Shown here piece after piece: positions 35,385-45,421 of a DNA stretch of 64,000 nt. The stretch spans positions 926,485 to 990,484 of the forward strand of contig QXEO01001137.1 in the NCBI GenBank assembly GCA_007115705.1, in the 5' to 3' direction. This DNA comes from Dactylis glomerata (Eukaryota > Streptophyta > Magnoliopsida > Poales > Poaceae). The position numbers were made by a program, and so were the translations under genes. Each line of letters starts with the position of its first letter. The stretch's first letter is position 1. Below the pieces are notes generated by a model. It saw only the letters and a list, made by a program, of their open reading frames with translations. It was not told the DNA's origin and made no database searches.

Positions 35385-36185
35385 CTAGGAAAGACGTGAT
35401 TGTTGCAAGGTGGAGTGGTAAATTTTATAGTACCTTTTTCCCACATCTATAGTGGCGCCGAGGAGTTTTAGTAGAGACCTTCCAAGCGTGATTTGTCCCT
35501 TTCCTACACATTCAATAACAAGATAATCAGTAGATACCATTTTTCCAAGGACTTTTGTAAACACTCCTTCAGCTATTCCAACGGGAAATATAGTGCCATT
35601 ATTAGTAAGAGAAATTTCTTTTCCCCCATCGGAAAGCTTCCAAAGACTTAAAGATTCATAAACATCCTTTGGCATAAGACAAAATTCAGACATAATATAA
35701 CAACGAGCATGAAAAGTTTCACCACCAATGGTGATTTTTATCGTAGGATACCAGCTTGAGAGTTCAGAGTTTATTGGAACATAATCAAAATGCTGGTGCA
35801 AAGTACCATAACAATCTTTTAAGCAACCAGTTCGAGTCTCAAGAGTGTTCAATCTATTAAAAATGCTCACAAGATCAGCATCAAAATTAGTTGGAAAGCT
35901 ATAAACTGTAATCAACTTTTTAATAATATTGAAGGCCTGATCTCCATCACAATGAAGGAAATCTCCTTCTGCAGTAGCATCCAAAGCATATCTATAACGA
36001 AGAGCAAGTCCAAAGTAAAAGCAACTAAGAAGCAAACTCAAAGTCATTTTCGGTTCAGTTTTTCCATGCCAATCATAAATTCTAGACCAAGCTTCTTTGA
36101 AACTTTCCTCACTCTTTTGTTTGAAAGTGAAAATTATATCCTCGGGCGACATAGTAGTAGCAACTAGACTAGACATAATAAACAA
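35385..36185 (-). pseudogene. Degenerate gag-protease of the minus-strand Gypsy-like element, catalytic Asp absent
   Basis: A 266-residue frame begins at 36,185. The first ~130 residues are gag-like (EESFKEAWSRIYDWHGK ... FYFGLALRYRY). The rest aligns with the retropepsin-like part of the 687-residue gag-protease at 59,552-61,615: HARCYIMSEFCLMPKDVYESL here against HALCDLGASISIMPRKIYDML there, and ITLGRSLLKLLGATIDV against IILGRPFLRTVGAIIDM. The D-L-G-A motif is replaced, so protease activity is not expected. The frame is nevertheless open. It may be kept as a structural gag derivative or be a chance survivor. Confidence 0.72.
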
Positions 36186-36310
36186 CTATAAAGGAAACTA
36201 ATTTTTTGTGTTTTTGATAAAAATGAAGCAAGTAAAAATAAAGTAAAGCAAAACTTAAAAAAAAGTAAAGGATGTGCGTGCGAAACTCCCCTTGCAGAAG
36301 TCTTCTTTTT

Positions 36311-36327
36311 CCCCGGCAACGGCGCCA
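36311..36327 (-). promoter_or_regulatory. Primer-binding site region of the minus-strand Gypsy-like element
   Basis: On the minus strand TGGCGCCGTTGCCGGGG lies about 10 bases inside the right-hand LTR. The same word sits in the same place in the array (61,787-61,803), which supports the orientation. Confidence 0.75.
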
Positions 36328-36337
36328 GAAAAATCTT

Positions 36338-37979
36338 TGCTTGGTGTGGTGGTGATAATGTAAATCACCGTCCAGTTGGGAACCCCAAGAGGAAGGTATG
36401 ATGAGCACAACAGCAAGTTTTTCCCTCAATAAGAAACCAAGGTTTGTCAGTCCAGGAAAAGCCAAACTCCAGAAGGTGATGCCCGCTAACTTCGCGACAG
36501 CTCCGAACAATTTATAGGGCGCCTCATCCAGTGCTTTGCTTTGCCAGCAGCAACGCAGAACCTGCACACAACACAACCAAGTACTTTGCTCCCAACTTAC
36601 GATGAGGTTGTCAATCTCACCGGTTTGCTGTAAACAAAGGAATGAGCGTATCGAGTGGAAAGCAATAGTAGTATGCAAGAAAGTAAACAGTGCGAGTAAA
36701 GTAAACAGGTGATAGCAATATAAAGGAAATTGGACCGGGGTCCACAATTCACTAGTGGTGTCTCTCTGTAAGATAAATAACAACATGCTGGGTAAACAAA
36801 TTACAGTTGGGCAATTGATAGAATAAAGATAATGTGCATATGTCAAGAGGATCACTATGAGATTTACTCTGGGCATTACACCAAGATACATAGACCGCCA
36901 TCCAACTGCATCTATGACTAATAATCCACTCGCGGGGAATCATCCGAGGACCCCTTGAGTATTAAGTTGTGAACAACAGATAATTGCATTAAGCAAAGTG
37001 TGTAATGTAAACAAAGCATATGCCCTTGGACATAAGAATGTTGTTTTCTCCCTAGTGGCAACAGCACATCTACAACCTTAGAGGTTTCTGTCACTCCTCC
37101 AGATTAAATAGAGGCATGAACCCAACTATCGAGCATAAATACCCCCTCTTGGAGTCACTAGTATCTACTTGGCCAAGATAGCTACTAACAACGGAGAGCA
37201 TGCAAGATCATAAACAACATAGAGATAACATAAGATAATATTCAACATATCAACTCAATCATAACACCAATATTCATCGGATCTCAACAAACAGAACATG
37301 TAGAATTACATAAAGGTAGTCTCGATCATGTAGGGCAGCTCACGAGATCTAAACATGAAGCACATGGTGGAGAAGACAACCAACTAGCTACTGCTATGGA
37401 CCCATAGTCCAAGGTAGACTACTCACACATCGCGCCGGAGGCAAGCATGGCGATGAAGAAGACCTCCGGTGGTGATTCCCCTCTCCGGCAGGGTACCGGG
37501 AAGAGCTTTTGGATCCTCCCGATCTCTGGTCTCGACGGCGGCGGATCATGATGTGTTTCTAGAAAAGTAATCGGGTCTTTAGGTTTTTCCCGTCGGGGGG
37601 TCTTTATAGGCGAAGGGGCAGCATCACAAGTGGACCTGGTGGGGCTCACCACAGGGCGGTGCGGCCAGGCCCTGGGCCGCGCCCCCTGGTGATGAGGCCG
37701 CCCTGTGGCTCCTCTCCGTCTCCTCTTCGGTTCTCTGGAAGCTTCGTTAAATATCTGGACGTTCGGCTTTTGTTTCGTCCAATTCCAAGAATATTTCCTC
37801 TGTAACTTTTCTGAAACACAAAAACAACAAAAAATAGGGAACTGGCACTATGGCATCTTGTTAATAGGTTAGTTCCAGAAAATGCATAAAAACGCCACGA
37901 AGTGTAACGAAACACTAAGCAAATGGTGTAAAAACAAGCATGGAGCATAAAAAATTATAGATACGTTTGAGACGTATCA
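36338..37979 (-). repeat. 5' LTR of the minus-strand Gypsy-like element
   Basis: 1642 bp; in element orientation it starts TGATACGTCTCAAACG and ends CCAAGCA. It is followed on the plus strand by ACCTT (37,980-37,984), the target duplication, and by the right subterminal repeats of the CACTG element. Confidence 0.9.
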
Positions 37980-37984
37980 ACCTT

Positions 37985-38134
37985 TAGTCCCGGTTTTGGT
38001 ACGAACCGGGACCAAAGGTCCTCCAGCAGCATCACATGACCCAGGCCACGTGGAGGCTTACTGGTCCCGGTTCATAAACAACCGGGATAAATGGGCCTTA
38101 CAAACCGGGACCAATGGCCTTTTTTCCACCAGTG
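37985..38134 (+). repeat. Right terminus and subterminal repeats of the CACTG element
   Basis: TAGTCCCGGTTTTGG and AACCGGGACCAAAGG form a hairpin (37,981-38,018). A second GGTCCCGGTT / AACCGGGA pair follows, then the terminal TTTTTTCCACCAGTG. The AGT duplication follows at 38,135-38,137. Confidence 0.78.
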
Positions 38135-38137
38135 AGT

Positions 38138-38185
38138 GAATATGCAAGCCCGCAAGTATATGGTTTCCTTCAGGCTTACATTGAT
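38138..38185. repeat. Copy 2 of the local ancestral unit, first part of segment 'A'
   Basis: GAATATGCAAGCCCGCAAGTATATGGTTTCCTTCAGGCTTA matches GAATCTGCAAGCCTGCAAG... at 52,096 base for base except a few positions. The match breaks at the LINE-like insertion and resumes near 39,548. Confidence 0.75.
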
Positions 38186-39545
38186 TTTCTCGATAAAGGG
38201 AATATATTAATATCGAGAGATATCAATTACACCTAGCCTCTGCAACAACGCTCTAATGACAGTACGGATACACACAACTAAAAAAGAAAAAACTATGAAA
38301 AAAGACCCGCTATGATATTCTAGCCATAATAGCAACAATACATCCACCACCAAGATAACACCTGAACTCTAGGCTCTCTAAAAGCGACACCTTCAAGAAG
38401 GGAACAGTGCACAAGCGATGTTGTCACCAATCTAAGATCTTAGGTTTTCACCCTGAAGATACTCCCCGCTCTCACAACAATGCCTTCATCATGACCATTG
38501 TCCAGCACAACCAATTAAGGATAGAACTTGGATTTTCACCCTGAAAGGTAACTATGAACTTCACCTGTGCTGCCACCCCCACTTTTATATTGCTGCTATG
38601 AAACCTAGAACACCAAGCAAGTTCCTCAACAGTGCAGAGACTTGAACCTCCATTGCTAGTCCTCCAATCTGGGCTTCATGATATTATTTGCCTCTGATTT
38701 CACCATGGAACAAAAGTCACCTTATTGCAACAAAGAACGGAGCTTCGCGCCGCTCTCTCCAGAACCAAACGGTCGGAATAAAAGCATAGGTGCGCACGAC
38801 CGAATACCACCCGATCTAGTAAACTACAGGCATAGGTGCAATGTTAGATTCACCAACGGAGCCTTCTGGAACTCCCCACTATGGCTAGATCAAGAAGGAC
38901 CGGCCTAAGGAAGGTCTCCCTCTTCGCACAAGAGAAACCCGAGGTCAACCACCATTATTAGGAAGATCGGCAGGCCCCCATGCCGCCACCCGCCGATTGA
39001 CCTCATTGGCGAAAGACGAGGCCGCCACCGACCACGGACCTGCCGACGAGATGTTCGTCGCCTGCCCCAACACCGAACATGAGCTGCCGAGAGGGAGGGG
39101 CGCAGATGACCCATCGGCCACCACCAAGCACGACCGTGCAGCCGTAGACGCCAAATCCGTAGCCATCGGGGTCAGCCCCGCTGCCAGCCGCATCGCCAGG
39201 CCATCACCCCCGCCGTCGCAGCCCTCGCCAAGGCAACCAGGCGTGACGCGCCTCGGAAACCACCCCCGAGGCTGCCGCCCCAGATCCCGCCATGGATCCC
39301 ACCATGCCAACCCCCGACTAGCCCCGAATCAGGCCAGTGGTCTCCTCCGCCGATCCATCGCCTCCTCTGCGCGCGCGACGCAAGAGGGAGACCTGCCGCC
39401 GCCAGAACATCATGGGCTTTGCCCTGCATGTGCGCGCTGGCCATGGCAGGAAGGACGGAGATCGGATGGGGAGGAAGAGGCGACTGCGGCGTTAGGGCTC
39501 CGCCCGAGCCGCCTGGCGCGGAGGCGTTCCTAAAATGTTTGCTTG
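38186..39545 (-). mobile_element. LINE-like element remnant, minus strand, no reverse transcriptase
   Basis: The left end, read on the minus strand, is CCCTTTATCGAGAAAA, a tail typical of grass LINE 3' ends. The right part is GC-rich (CCCTAACGCCGCAG on the minus strand), like a LINE 5' untranslated region. The stretch interrupts segment 'A'. Long open frames in the GC-rich part are compositional and show no domain. I find no clear target duplication, so boundaries are approximate. Confidence 0.55.
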
Positions 39546-39547
39546 AA

Positions 39548-39860
39548 AATAAAATATTGCCGTCAGCCAGTTGTTGTTGATTGCTTGACCTTATTGATCT
39601 ATGGCCCTATACTATTCTTTTTTTGAAAATTATGGCCGTATACTATTATTGTTCGTCTTACGGGCTCTACGCTCTGATTTTATACTGTTGTTTTATATAT
39701 GTTGACTTGTGGGGGAGCTAAGCTCTCTGTTTTTAATTTATTCGAGTGGACGCTATGCACGGAGTGTTCTCGCTTGAAAGGTGACCCAGACCCTAGGTGG
39801 AGACGTCAGTCTTAGGCAAGAATATATGTAGTCTTTGCCTGGTATCAGCTTGGTCAGATT
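39548..39860. repeat. Copy 2 of the local ancestral unit, remainder of segment 'A' and segment 'B'
   Basis: TTGATTGCTTG, TTATACTGTTGTTTTATATATGTTGACTT and GCTAAGCTCTCTG match 52,165-52,295 and 7940-8055. The stretch after 39,760 (GTGTTCTCGCTTGAAAGGTGA) matches 6102-6200. No gene is seen. Confidence 0.65.
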
Positions 39861-39969
39861 CTCGAAGTGAAAAATAGTTCATCCAAAAAATTGGACGAAT
39901 ACTCGTGGTAAGAGCGAGAAAATATATTTTCGGCAAAAGTTTTGGACAAATTTGAATAAATATGAGACA

Positions 39970-41918
39970 TCTACTATATACTAAAAGTACAGTATAGGTG
40001 TCTTCAAATAGAGACACTATGATTAAACCACATTATCATAATTATTTTGATAGTTGGATCCAAATTTTATGGCTAGGATTTTTTAACAAGTTAACTGTTA
40101 CGTAATTGTGTACGTTGTCCGGTTTAAGATTATTTGACACGATATATAATCCATACTAGATAAATATGGAAAAAAGCACGGTCTGGATCTAAAAATAAAT
40201 GACATGGTCTACAATTTTACTTCAAAGGAAACGTGCAAATTGTGTATGATATACAAATCGGACCCACCTCAAAGGACTGTGCAAACATGTATAGGATGTG
40301 GAAAGGGGACAAAAATGGAGTTTGCATGAAACACGTATAGGTGCAAATTGGAGATCCCACAAATAGAATAACTTAATAAACAAAGGGAGGAAAGAGTTAC
40401 CATGGGCATGTACCTTGTAGACAATTTGTAATGTCTATGGAATAATTATATGCACATCTTCAACCAAAAAAATAATGCTTAATTACAGCTCGCTTGAATT
40501 TTTCCTTTTTGCTGAAAAATCAAAACAATATATAGATTATAATCATATAACATCTTACTTATTTTTTTCTAGAAAGCGGAAATTCTATTCGGGACATGGG
40601 AGCATATGCTCTCACCACCGGATTATTTTTTTCAAAATGTCAGAAAATTTCAAACAAAAATTTAGCATGTACGTCTCGATATTATATGTGCATACGCCAA
40701 GTTTCATGGAAAACACCGATATTTTTTGTGTCTTGTGTAGAAATACAAAAATTGTCTATTTTAGCACCAAATTTTGTATTTTTATGCACGACACAGAAAA
40801 TATCATTTTCTCTTGAAACAACATTGTGAGAACATACGATGTCAAGAACTACGCATGAAATTTTTTATCATAATTTTTTGGCAATTTAAACTTTGTCTAA
40901 AACATATTTCAAAAATGAAATTTTTCATCATAATTTTTTGACAATTTAAACTGGTATCAAAGCGGAAATTCTATTGGGACATGGGAGCATATGCTCTCAC
41001 CACCGGAAAAAATATTTTTGAAATGTCAGAAAATTTCAAACAAAAATTTAGCATGTACGTCTCGATATTATATGTGCATACTCCAAGTTTCATGGGAAAA
41101 ACCGATATTTTTTGTGTCTTGTGTAGAAATACACAAATTGTCTATTTTAGCACCAAAATTTGTATTTTTTACGCACGACACAAAAATATCGTTTTCTCAT
41201 GAAACAACATTGTGAGAACATACATTGTCAAGAACTACGCGTGAAATTTTTCATCATAATTTTTTGGCAATTTAAACTTTGTTTAAAACAGATTTCAAAA
41301 ATGAAAATGTTTCATCATATTTTTTTTGACAATTTAAACTTTGTTGTGAGGTATAAAGAATGGAGTTTCATTTTTGAAATCAAAAAATTTCCGGCAAAGA
41401 GGAAAAATTCAAGCGAGCTGTAATTAAGCATCATTTTTTTCGTTGAAGATAGACATTACAAATTGTCCACAACGTACTTGCGCATGGTAACTCTTTTCTC
41501 CCTTTGTTTATTCAGTTATTCTATTTGTGGGATCTCCAATTTACACCTATACGTGCTTCATGCAAACTCTATTTTTCTCCCCTTTCCACATCTTATACAT
41601 GTTTGCACAGTCCTTTGAGGTGGGTCCGATTTGTATATCATACAAAATTTGCACGTTTCCTTTAAAGTAAAATTGTAGACCATTTCATTTATTTTAGATC
41701 CCAGACCGTGCTTTTTTTCCATATTTTATCTAGTACGGATTATATATCGTGTCAAATAATCTTAAACCAAACAACATACATAATTACATAACAGTTATCT
41801 TGGTAAAAAATCCTAGCCATAAAATTTAAATCCAACTATCAAAATAATTATGATGATGTGGTTTAACGTAGTGTTTCTATTTGAGGACACCTATATTGTA
41901 CTTTTAGTATACAATAGA
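39970..41918. repeat. Large inverted repeat (fold-back) in Helitron 1
   Basis: Arms of about 540 bp, 39,970-40,520 and 41,384-41,918, are inverted copies. The outer tips are TCTACTATATACTAAAAG and, on the minus strand, TCTATTGTATACTAAAAG; the inner tips share CAGCTCGCTTGAATTTTTCC. Between them are two tandem ~385-bp direct repeats. Either a second Helitron end of opposite polarity was acquired, or a fold-back element is nested here. Confidence 0.75.
40574..41345 (+). repeat. Two ~385-bp tandem direct repeats
   Basis: The word AGCGGAAATTCTATT, then GGGACATGGGAGCATATGCT and TCTCACCACCGG, starts each unit at about 40,575 and 40,961. Downstream ATTTAGCATGTACGTCTCG and GTGTCTTGTGTAGAAATAC recur at the same spacing. 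The units lie in the loop of the inverted repeat. Short open frames in them are mutually homologous but show no domain. Confidence 0.8.
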
Positions 41919-42072
41919 TATATATATACTGTTGACCTGCATTTTGCAGGGATGAAACAAATATACCGTGGTATATACCACGGTTGCGCAAGAGCAGATA
42001 AGGCAAGGTGCCAAGGTATGTCACGATGACTCATTAATAGCAAATGTCTACTATTATATGCTTTATCATATA

Positions 42073-42230
42073 CTCCCTCAGTTTTTAAATATAAGATATT
42101 TTAGCTTTGTGAAGTAAATGTATCTATATATCTTTTAATGTATAGGTTTATTAGAATACACATACTAAAAGATGTCTAGATACATTTGCTTCACAACCCT
42201 AAAACATCTTATATTTTAAAACGGAGGGAG
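42073..42230. mobile_element. Stowaway-type MITE
   Basis: CTCCCTCAGTTTTTAAATA at the left and TATTTTAAAACGGAGGGAG at the right are inverted repeats, flanked by TA on both sides (42,071-42,072 and 42,231-42,232). At 158 bp it is within the usual size for Tc1/mariner-derived Stowaway elements. Confidence 0.88.
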
Positions 42231-42957
42231 TAGATCGCAGGTTTCTCAATTGCAAATGTCAACAATTATATGCTTCATCATATAGATCTCAGATTTATGT
42301 AACCTGTGTAGTCTGTTACTGCTAATTAGGCATACGGTTAATGTCCTCTACTATTTTTTGATAGACTTACCATGCAGTCTAATGGATATACCATTATTGG
42401 TAATATAATCCCCAAATTATTATTCCTTTTCTCAATTATGTTATACATATTAAAATGACAAAACGAGTCTAGGGACATATATACCTTTGGAGTTTTTCTA
42501 CTCTAGATATTGTTTATACGAGAGGATATATTACACAAAATAAAATTCTTTTCACCAAACCATTATGTCTTATTGGCCCTTTGTCTTTGTTGCACTAACT
42601 AATATTTAGTTTAGTGGACTCATCTTCCTGCAATTTTTATATATTGTCTTTGCTTTTTTTTCTTTATGTACTTTATACACGAGTTGTCAATGCTCTTTTA
42701 TTTTTGCCATAAGGAAGCCATATGTATAACATTGGAAATAGTTGATGTGCGTACTGAAATTTACTACAAATCCAACTTCAATTAAGCTGCACAGAAGTTG
42801 GTCGGATTGGTTTTGACTAATGGATTACAACATACATAAAAAGATAATATGAAATAATTTTTTTTGATCTGAAGTCTCAGACTCCCATATTAGTTTGTAG
42901 TTATTTTTGGGAAATCCTGTTCTTGCGGATATTAACTAAAAAATTAGCTATATATTA

Positions 42958-43038
42958 CTCCCTCTATACCAGAATATAAGCCGTTTTAGATTACTAGCAT
43001 AGGGTGCTAGAACGGCTTATATATTGGTACAAAGGTAG
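42958..43038. mobile_element. Short Stowaway-type MITE
   Basis: An 81-bp near-palindrome, CTCCCTCTATACCAGAATAT to ATATATTGGTACAAAGGTAG, flanked by TA (42,956-42,957 and 43,039-43,040). The inner GCCGTTTTAGA/TCTAGAACGGC-like arms make almost the whole element fold back. Confidence 0.8.
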
Positions 43039-43386
43039 TATGATATTTGACTATCAAGAAGATACTAGAGAAAGTTATAAGATACTTATTACTTTGTAGT
43101 CATTTTATAGTAGTGCATATTAATCAAAACTTTAGTTTTTTATTATTCCCTGCTTTGTAATATAACCAAGAAATACTATACTATACATACGCAATTAAAA
43201 CAAGTAGTTAAAAAACCTTTAGCAATACTTCATAGTCCTATTTCTCCAAGATTTAAAATAAAAAACAATATATGAACTTTATATATGTGGTGTCAAGTAG
43301 TATGAATTGGTAAGAGTGTGTTGGAGTTTTCAAAATAGCTAGCCCGTGCAGGGGCACGGGTTAATAACTAGTGAGATATAAATAGG

Positions 43387-43568
43387 ATAGCCGACTCCAC
43401 CTTAAAAATTAAACAATGTATTTTTCTCACAAATGAGTACTGAAACCGATTGAGATAGTCTGACTAACATCTGGTTTATGCACCAACGTCCAAGATGGCA
43501 GCCAACATTTTGTGTGGGACCAAACAAGTAGGCGGAACTTACATACAATGTTAAATTTTGATTATGCT
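43387..43568. repeat. Duplicated segment 'C', copy 1
   Basis: GAGATAGTCTGACTAACATC, CCAAGATGGCAGCCAACATT and TTGTGTGGGACCAAACAAGT also occur at 52,860-52,945 in the same order. The whole match covers about 180 bp. There is no ORF or terminal repeat. It lies just right of Helitron 1 here and just right of a LINE tail in the other copy. Confidence 0.75.
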
Positions 43569-43765
43569 TTTTTTAAAATGGATATGCCGGCTCTGCATCA
43601 AAGTGATGCACACGACCATTTATTAAAATAGTTCAAATTATTCTGGATGCTTGTACAACACCAGTATTTAATGGGTCGGTTCTTTAGTAGGAGCCGGTGT
43701 TTCCGATGTGATAACTTCGTTTGTTTTTGTGAATGCTGTAATGCTATCAATCTTGAAGCTCCATG
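43569..43765. other. Spacer with a short LINE-tail remnant
   Basis: On the minus strand GTGTGCATCACTTTGATGCAGAG is typical of grass LINE 3' ends (about 43,600-43,620). The rest has no recognised content and ends in the target site AAGCTCCATG of the next element. Confidence 0.4.
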
Positions 43766-45411
43766 ACGAACGCTTTGTCCTCACCTCTCGCGTCGCCCCC
43801 CGCACGGGCGATCGAGAGGCCCAACCCTAGCGCCGCAGTCGTTCCCCTCCTCCCCTTCTCCCCATCTGCCGCCCCCCGCGAGGCGTCCTGGCATGGCAGG
43901 CGCGGCTGGCAGCGGTGTGGTCCGGCGGCTTCACTCCAGTCGGGTGGTTGCGGGGCGGAAGGCGGCGGTGGCGTGGGTGCCTGCGCGAGCTCCTTGGTAG
44001 CGTGGGCCTGCAGGCCCAGATCTGGGCCTTTCGGGCCTGATCTGGGTTCGGGTGGGCCACGCCCAGGGCATGCATCGGAGGGTTCTCTGCAGGCGGCATG
44101 GACCTTCCCTCGTCGCGCTTGCGCCGAGGCTCAGGTTTTGGACAGCAGGTCCAGATCGGGCACCACTTAGCAGACCCGAGGTGGGCTCTGCGAGGTGCGA
44201 CTTGTGGCGGTACGGAGGTGCCCTGGTCGGCTGCTCGTCGCACTGATGCTACCTGTGTGCTTGGCTGGCTTCCCTCGGTCGTGCAGTCGGATAGTCTTGG
44301 TTGTGTCTGTTAGCCCCGAGTGGGAGGTGGATGCCGCAGTGGCGAGCTTGACTGGCAGCGGCGTGGCGTCGGCAACGGCGTGGTTTGTCCCCGGGCGTCG
44401 TGGCTGGGGTGCTCTTATGCGGCAGCCTACGGTTACGGACGGAGATTGTCTTGCATGGAGCGAGGTGGCGGCGACGTAGCGCATGAAGGCAGCTGGCAAA
44501 GCACCGCAGTGAGTTCGGTCGGTGGCGATGAAGGGACGGTTCGACACAGGGTTGCAGGCCGACGACAGCGACAACTGAGGCGTAGCAGCGTGGTGGTGGG
44601 GCTAATTGGCCTGATCGGAGACTGGCAGGCAGCCGGGCTTGATCTGGAACTAATCGGCCATACGGCTGCGTCCGGACGGCGATCACCTCGGGTGGTGGAG
44701 GGTTGCTCCCCTCATTTGGGTTGTCGTGTGCCTGATGGCTGTAGTCTATGCTGTTGACCTACCTAGTCCAATCCGCCGGCTTTGTGGGGTGATGTTGGTC
44801 AGTTCATGGGCTCGAGTTCGAGTTTGGGGATGCCGGGGCGGCGGCCCTGGAAGGTGGACTGCGCGGTCGACTGTATGGCGAGCGACATGGCGGCGGCAGT
44901 GGCTTCTCTCTTCGGTTATGTGGATGGCGTGGAGCGAACGGTGGGGGATCCTGGTGTTGGTGATGCTTTGGCTTCAGCGGCTCCCAGATCGCGGTTCGGT
45001 AACCTAACTCGGGAACAGCAGGCGGCTGAGTTCTCGGGAGTAGCGCGAGGATTTTTCTGGGCGAAAGCTCAGCGCCAACGGTGCTGATGCCTGCGGGTGT
45101 CGTAACCCTCTTGGGGACGTTGTTGTGGCTATCCTTCTGCACTACGGCTCTGGGTGAAAACCCTTGACCTTCGTGGTCTCAATGGCGGTGGCGCAGTGCG
45201 TTGTTACCCACTTGAGGGCGTCGTCGTGGAGCCCCGGTTCCACTCGGTCTCGTTTTAATGTTTTCGGTGGCAAGTTTTGGTTTTCCGTGTTTTTCTTGTG
45301 TTTTTCTTGTGTTTATCTTTGATCTGCTTTGTAAGAGGTCCTCCTCATCACCTTGTATCGGTTTGGCCGTTGTGACTTTATTTATAAAGCGGGACGAAAG
45401 CCTGTTTCGTA
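43766..45411 (+). mobile_element. Non-autonomous LINE-like retroelement with 10-bp target duplication
   Basis: AAGCTCCATG stands on both sides (43,756-43,765 and 45,412-45,421). The element starts GC-rich (CCCTAGCGCCGCAG, LINE 5'-UTR-like) and ends TTTATAAAGCGGGACGAAAGCCTGTTTCGTA, a LINE-type 3' end. No endonuclease or reverse transcriptase is encoded in its 1.65 kb. The several 90-145-residue open frames are products of high GC content and overlap on both strands. It must have been moved by another LINE. Confidence 0.72.
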
Positions 45412-45421
45412 AAGCTCCATG

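Larger units (their letters stand above)
30907..37979 (-). mobile_element. Minus-strand Gypsy-like LTR retrotransposon with a degenerate gag-protease only
   Basis: LTRs at both ends (TGCTTGGTGTGG ... GAGACGTATCA on the plus strand) are flanked by ACCTT at 30,902-30,906 and 37,980-37,984. Orientation is minus: the primer-binding site lies next to the right LTR. The internal part has one gag/protease-like frame and about 3 kb without coding, and no pol. LTRs and internal sequence are related to the array at 54,961-64,000 (for example GCATCCCCAAGCTTAACTCC next to the left LTR of both), so both belong to one family, this copy being older. Confidence 0.9.
10962..38134 (+). mobile_element. CACTG-ended CACTA-superfamily transposon, expanded by three nested LTR elements
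   Basis: The left end CACTGGTAGAAAAAA and the right end TTTTTTCCACCAGTG are inverted repeats, flanked by AGT (10,959-10,961) and AGT (38,135-38,137). The 3-bp duplication and CACTG termini fit the CACTA superfamily, where grass Rim2/Hipa-type elements end in CACTG. Repeated GTCCCGGTT / AACCGGGAC motifs next to both ends are the subterminal repeats. Removing the three nested retrotransposons and one copy of each 5-bp duplication leaves about 1986 bp. No transposase is present, so the element is non-autonomous. What it carries is an exonuclease gene. A homologous unfilled site is seen at 52,091-52,110. Confidence 0.85.
39970..43371 (+). mobile_element. Non-autonomous Helitron 1
   Basis: The 5' end is A|TCTACTATATACTAAAAG at 39,970. 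The 3' end has a CCCGTGC/GCACGGG hairpin (43,343-43,349 with 43,354-43,360) followed after 7 bases by CTAG|T at 43,368-43,371. TC start, hairpin, CTAG end and A/T flanks are the Helitron criteria. No Rep-helicase frame exists in the 3.4 kb. Unusually, an inverted copy of the 5' end lies at 41,384-41,918. Two Stowaway MITEs are nested inside. Apart from these the interior is AT-rich without supported genes. Confidence 0.82.

Noticed and set aside
38945..39533. Frames of 121-178 residues in the GC-rich part of the LINE-like remnant
   Set aside because: Overlapping open frames on both strands without a domain or codon pattern; treated as LINE 5'-UTR-like sequence.
40574..41345. CRISPR-like repeats
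   Set aside because: Two ~385-bp units in a plant Helitron; no short regularly spaced repeats or cas genes.
39977..43371. Captured host gene in Helitron 1
   Set aside because: Helitrons often carry gene pieces, but no frame here shows a domain or exon-like joint.
43763..45142. Many 60-145-residue frames on both strands
   Set aside because: They are inside the non-coding LINE-like element bounded by AAGCTCCATG; GC composition explains them.
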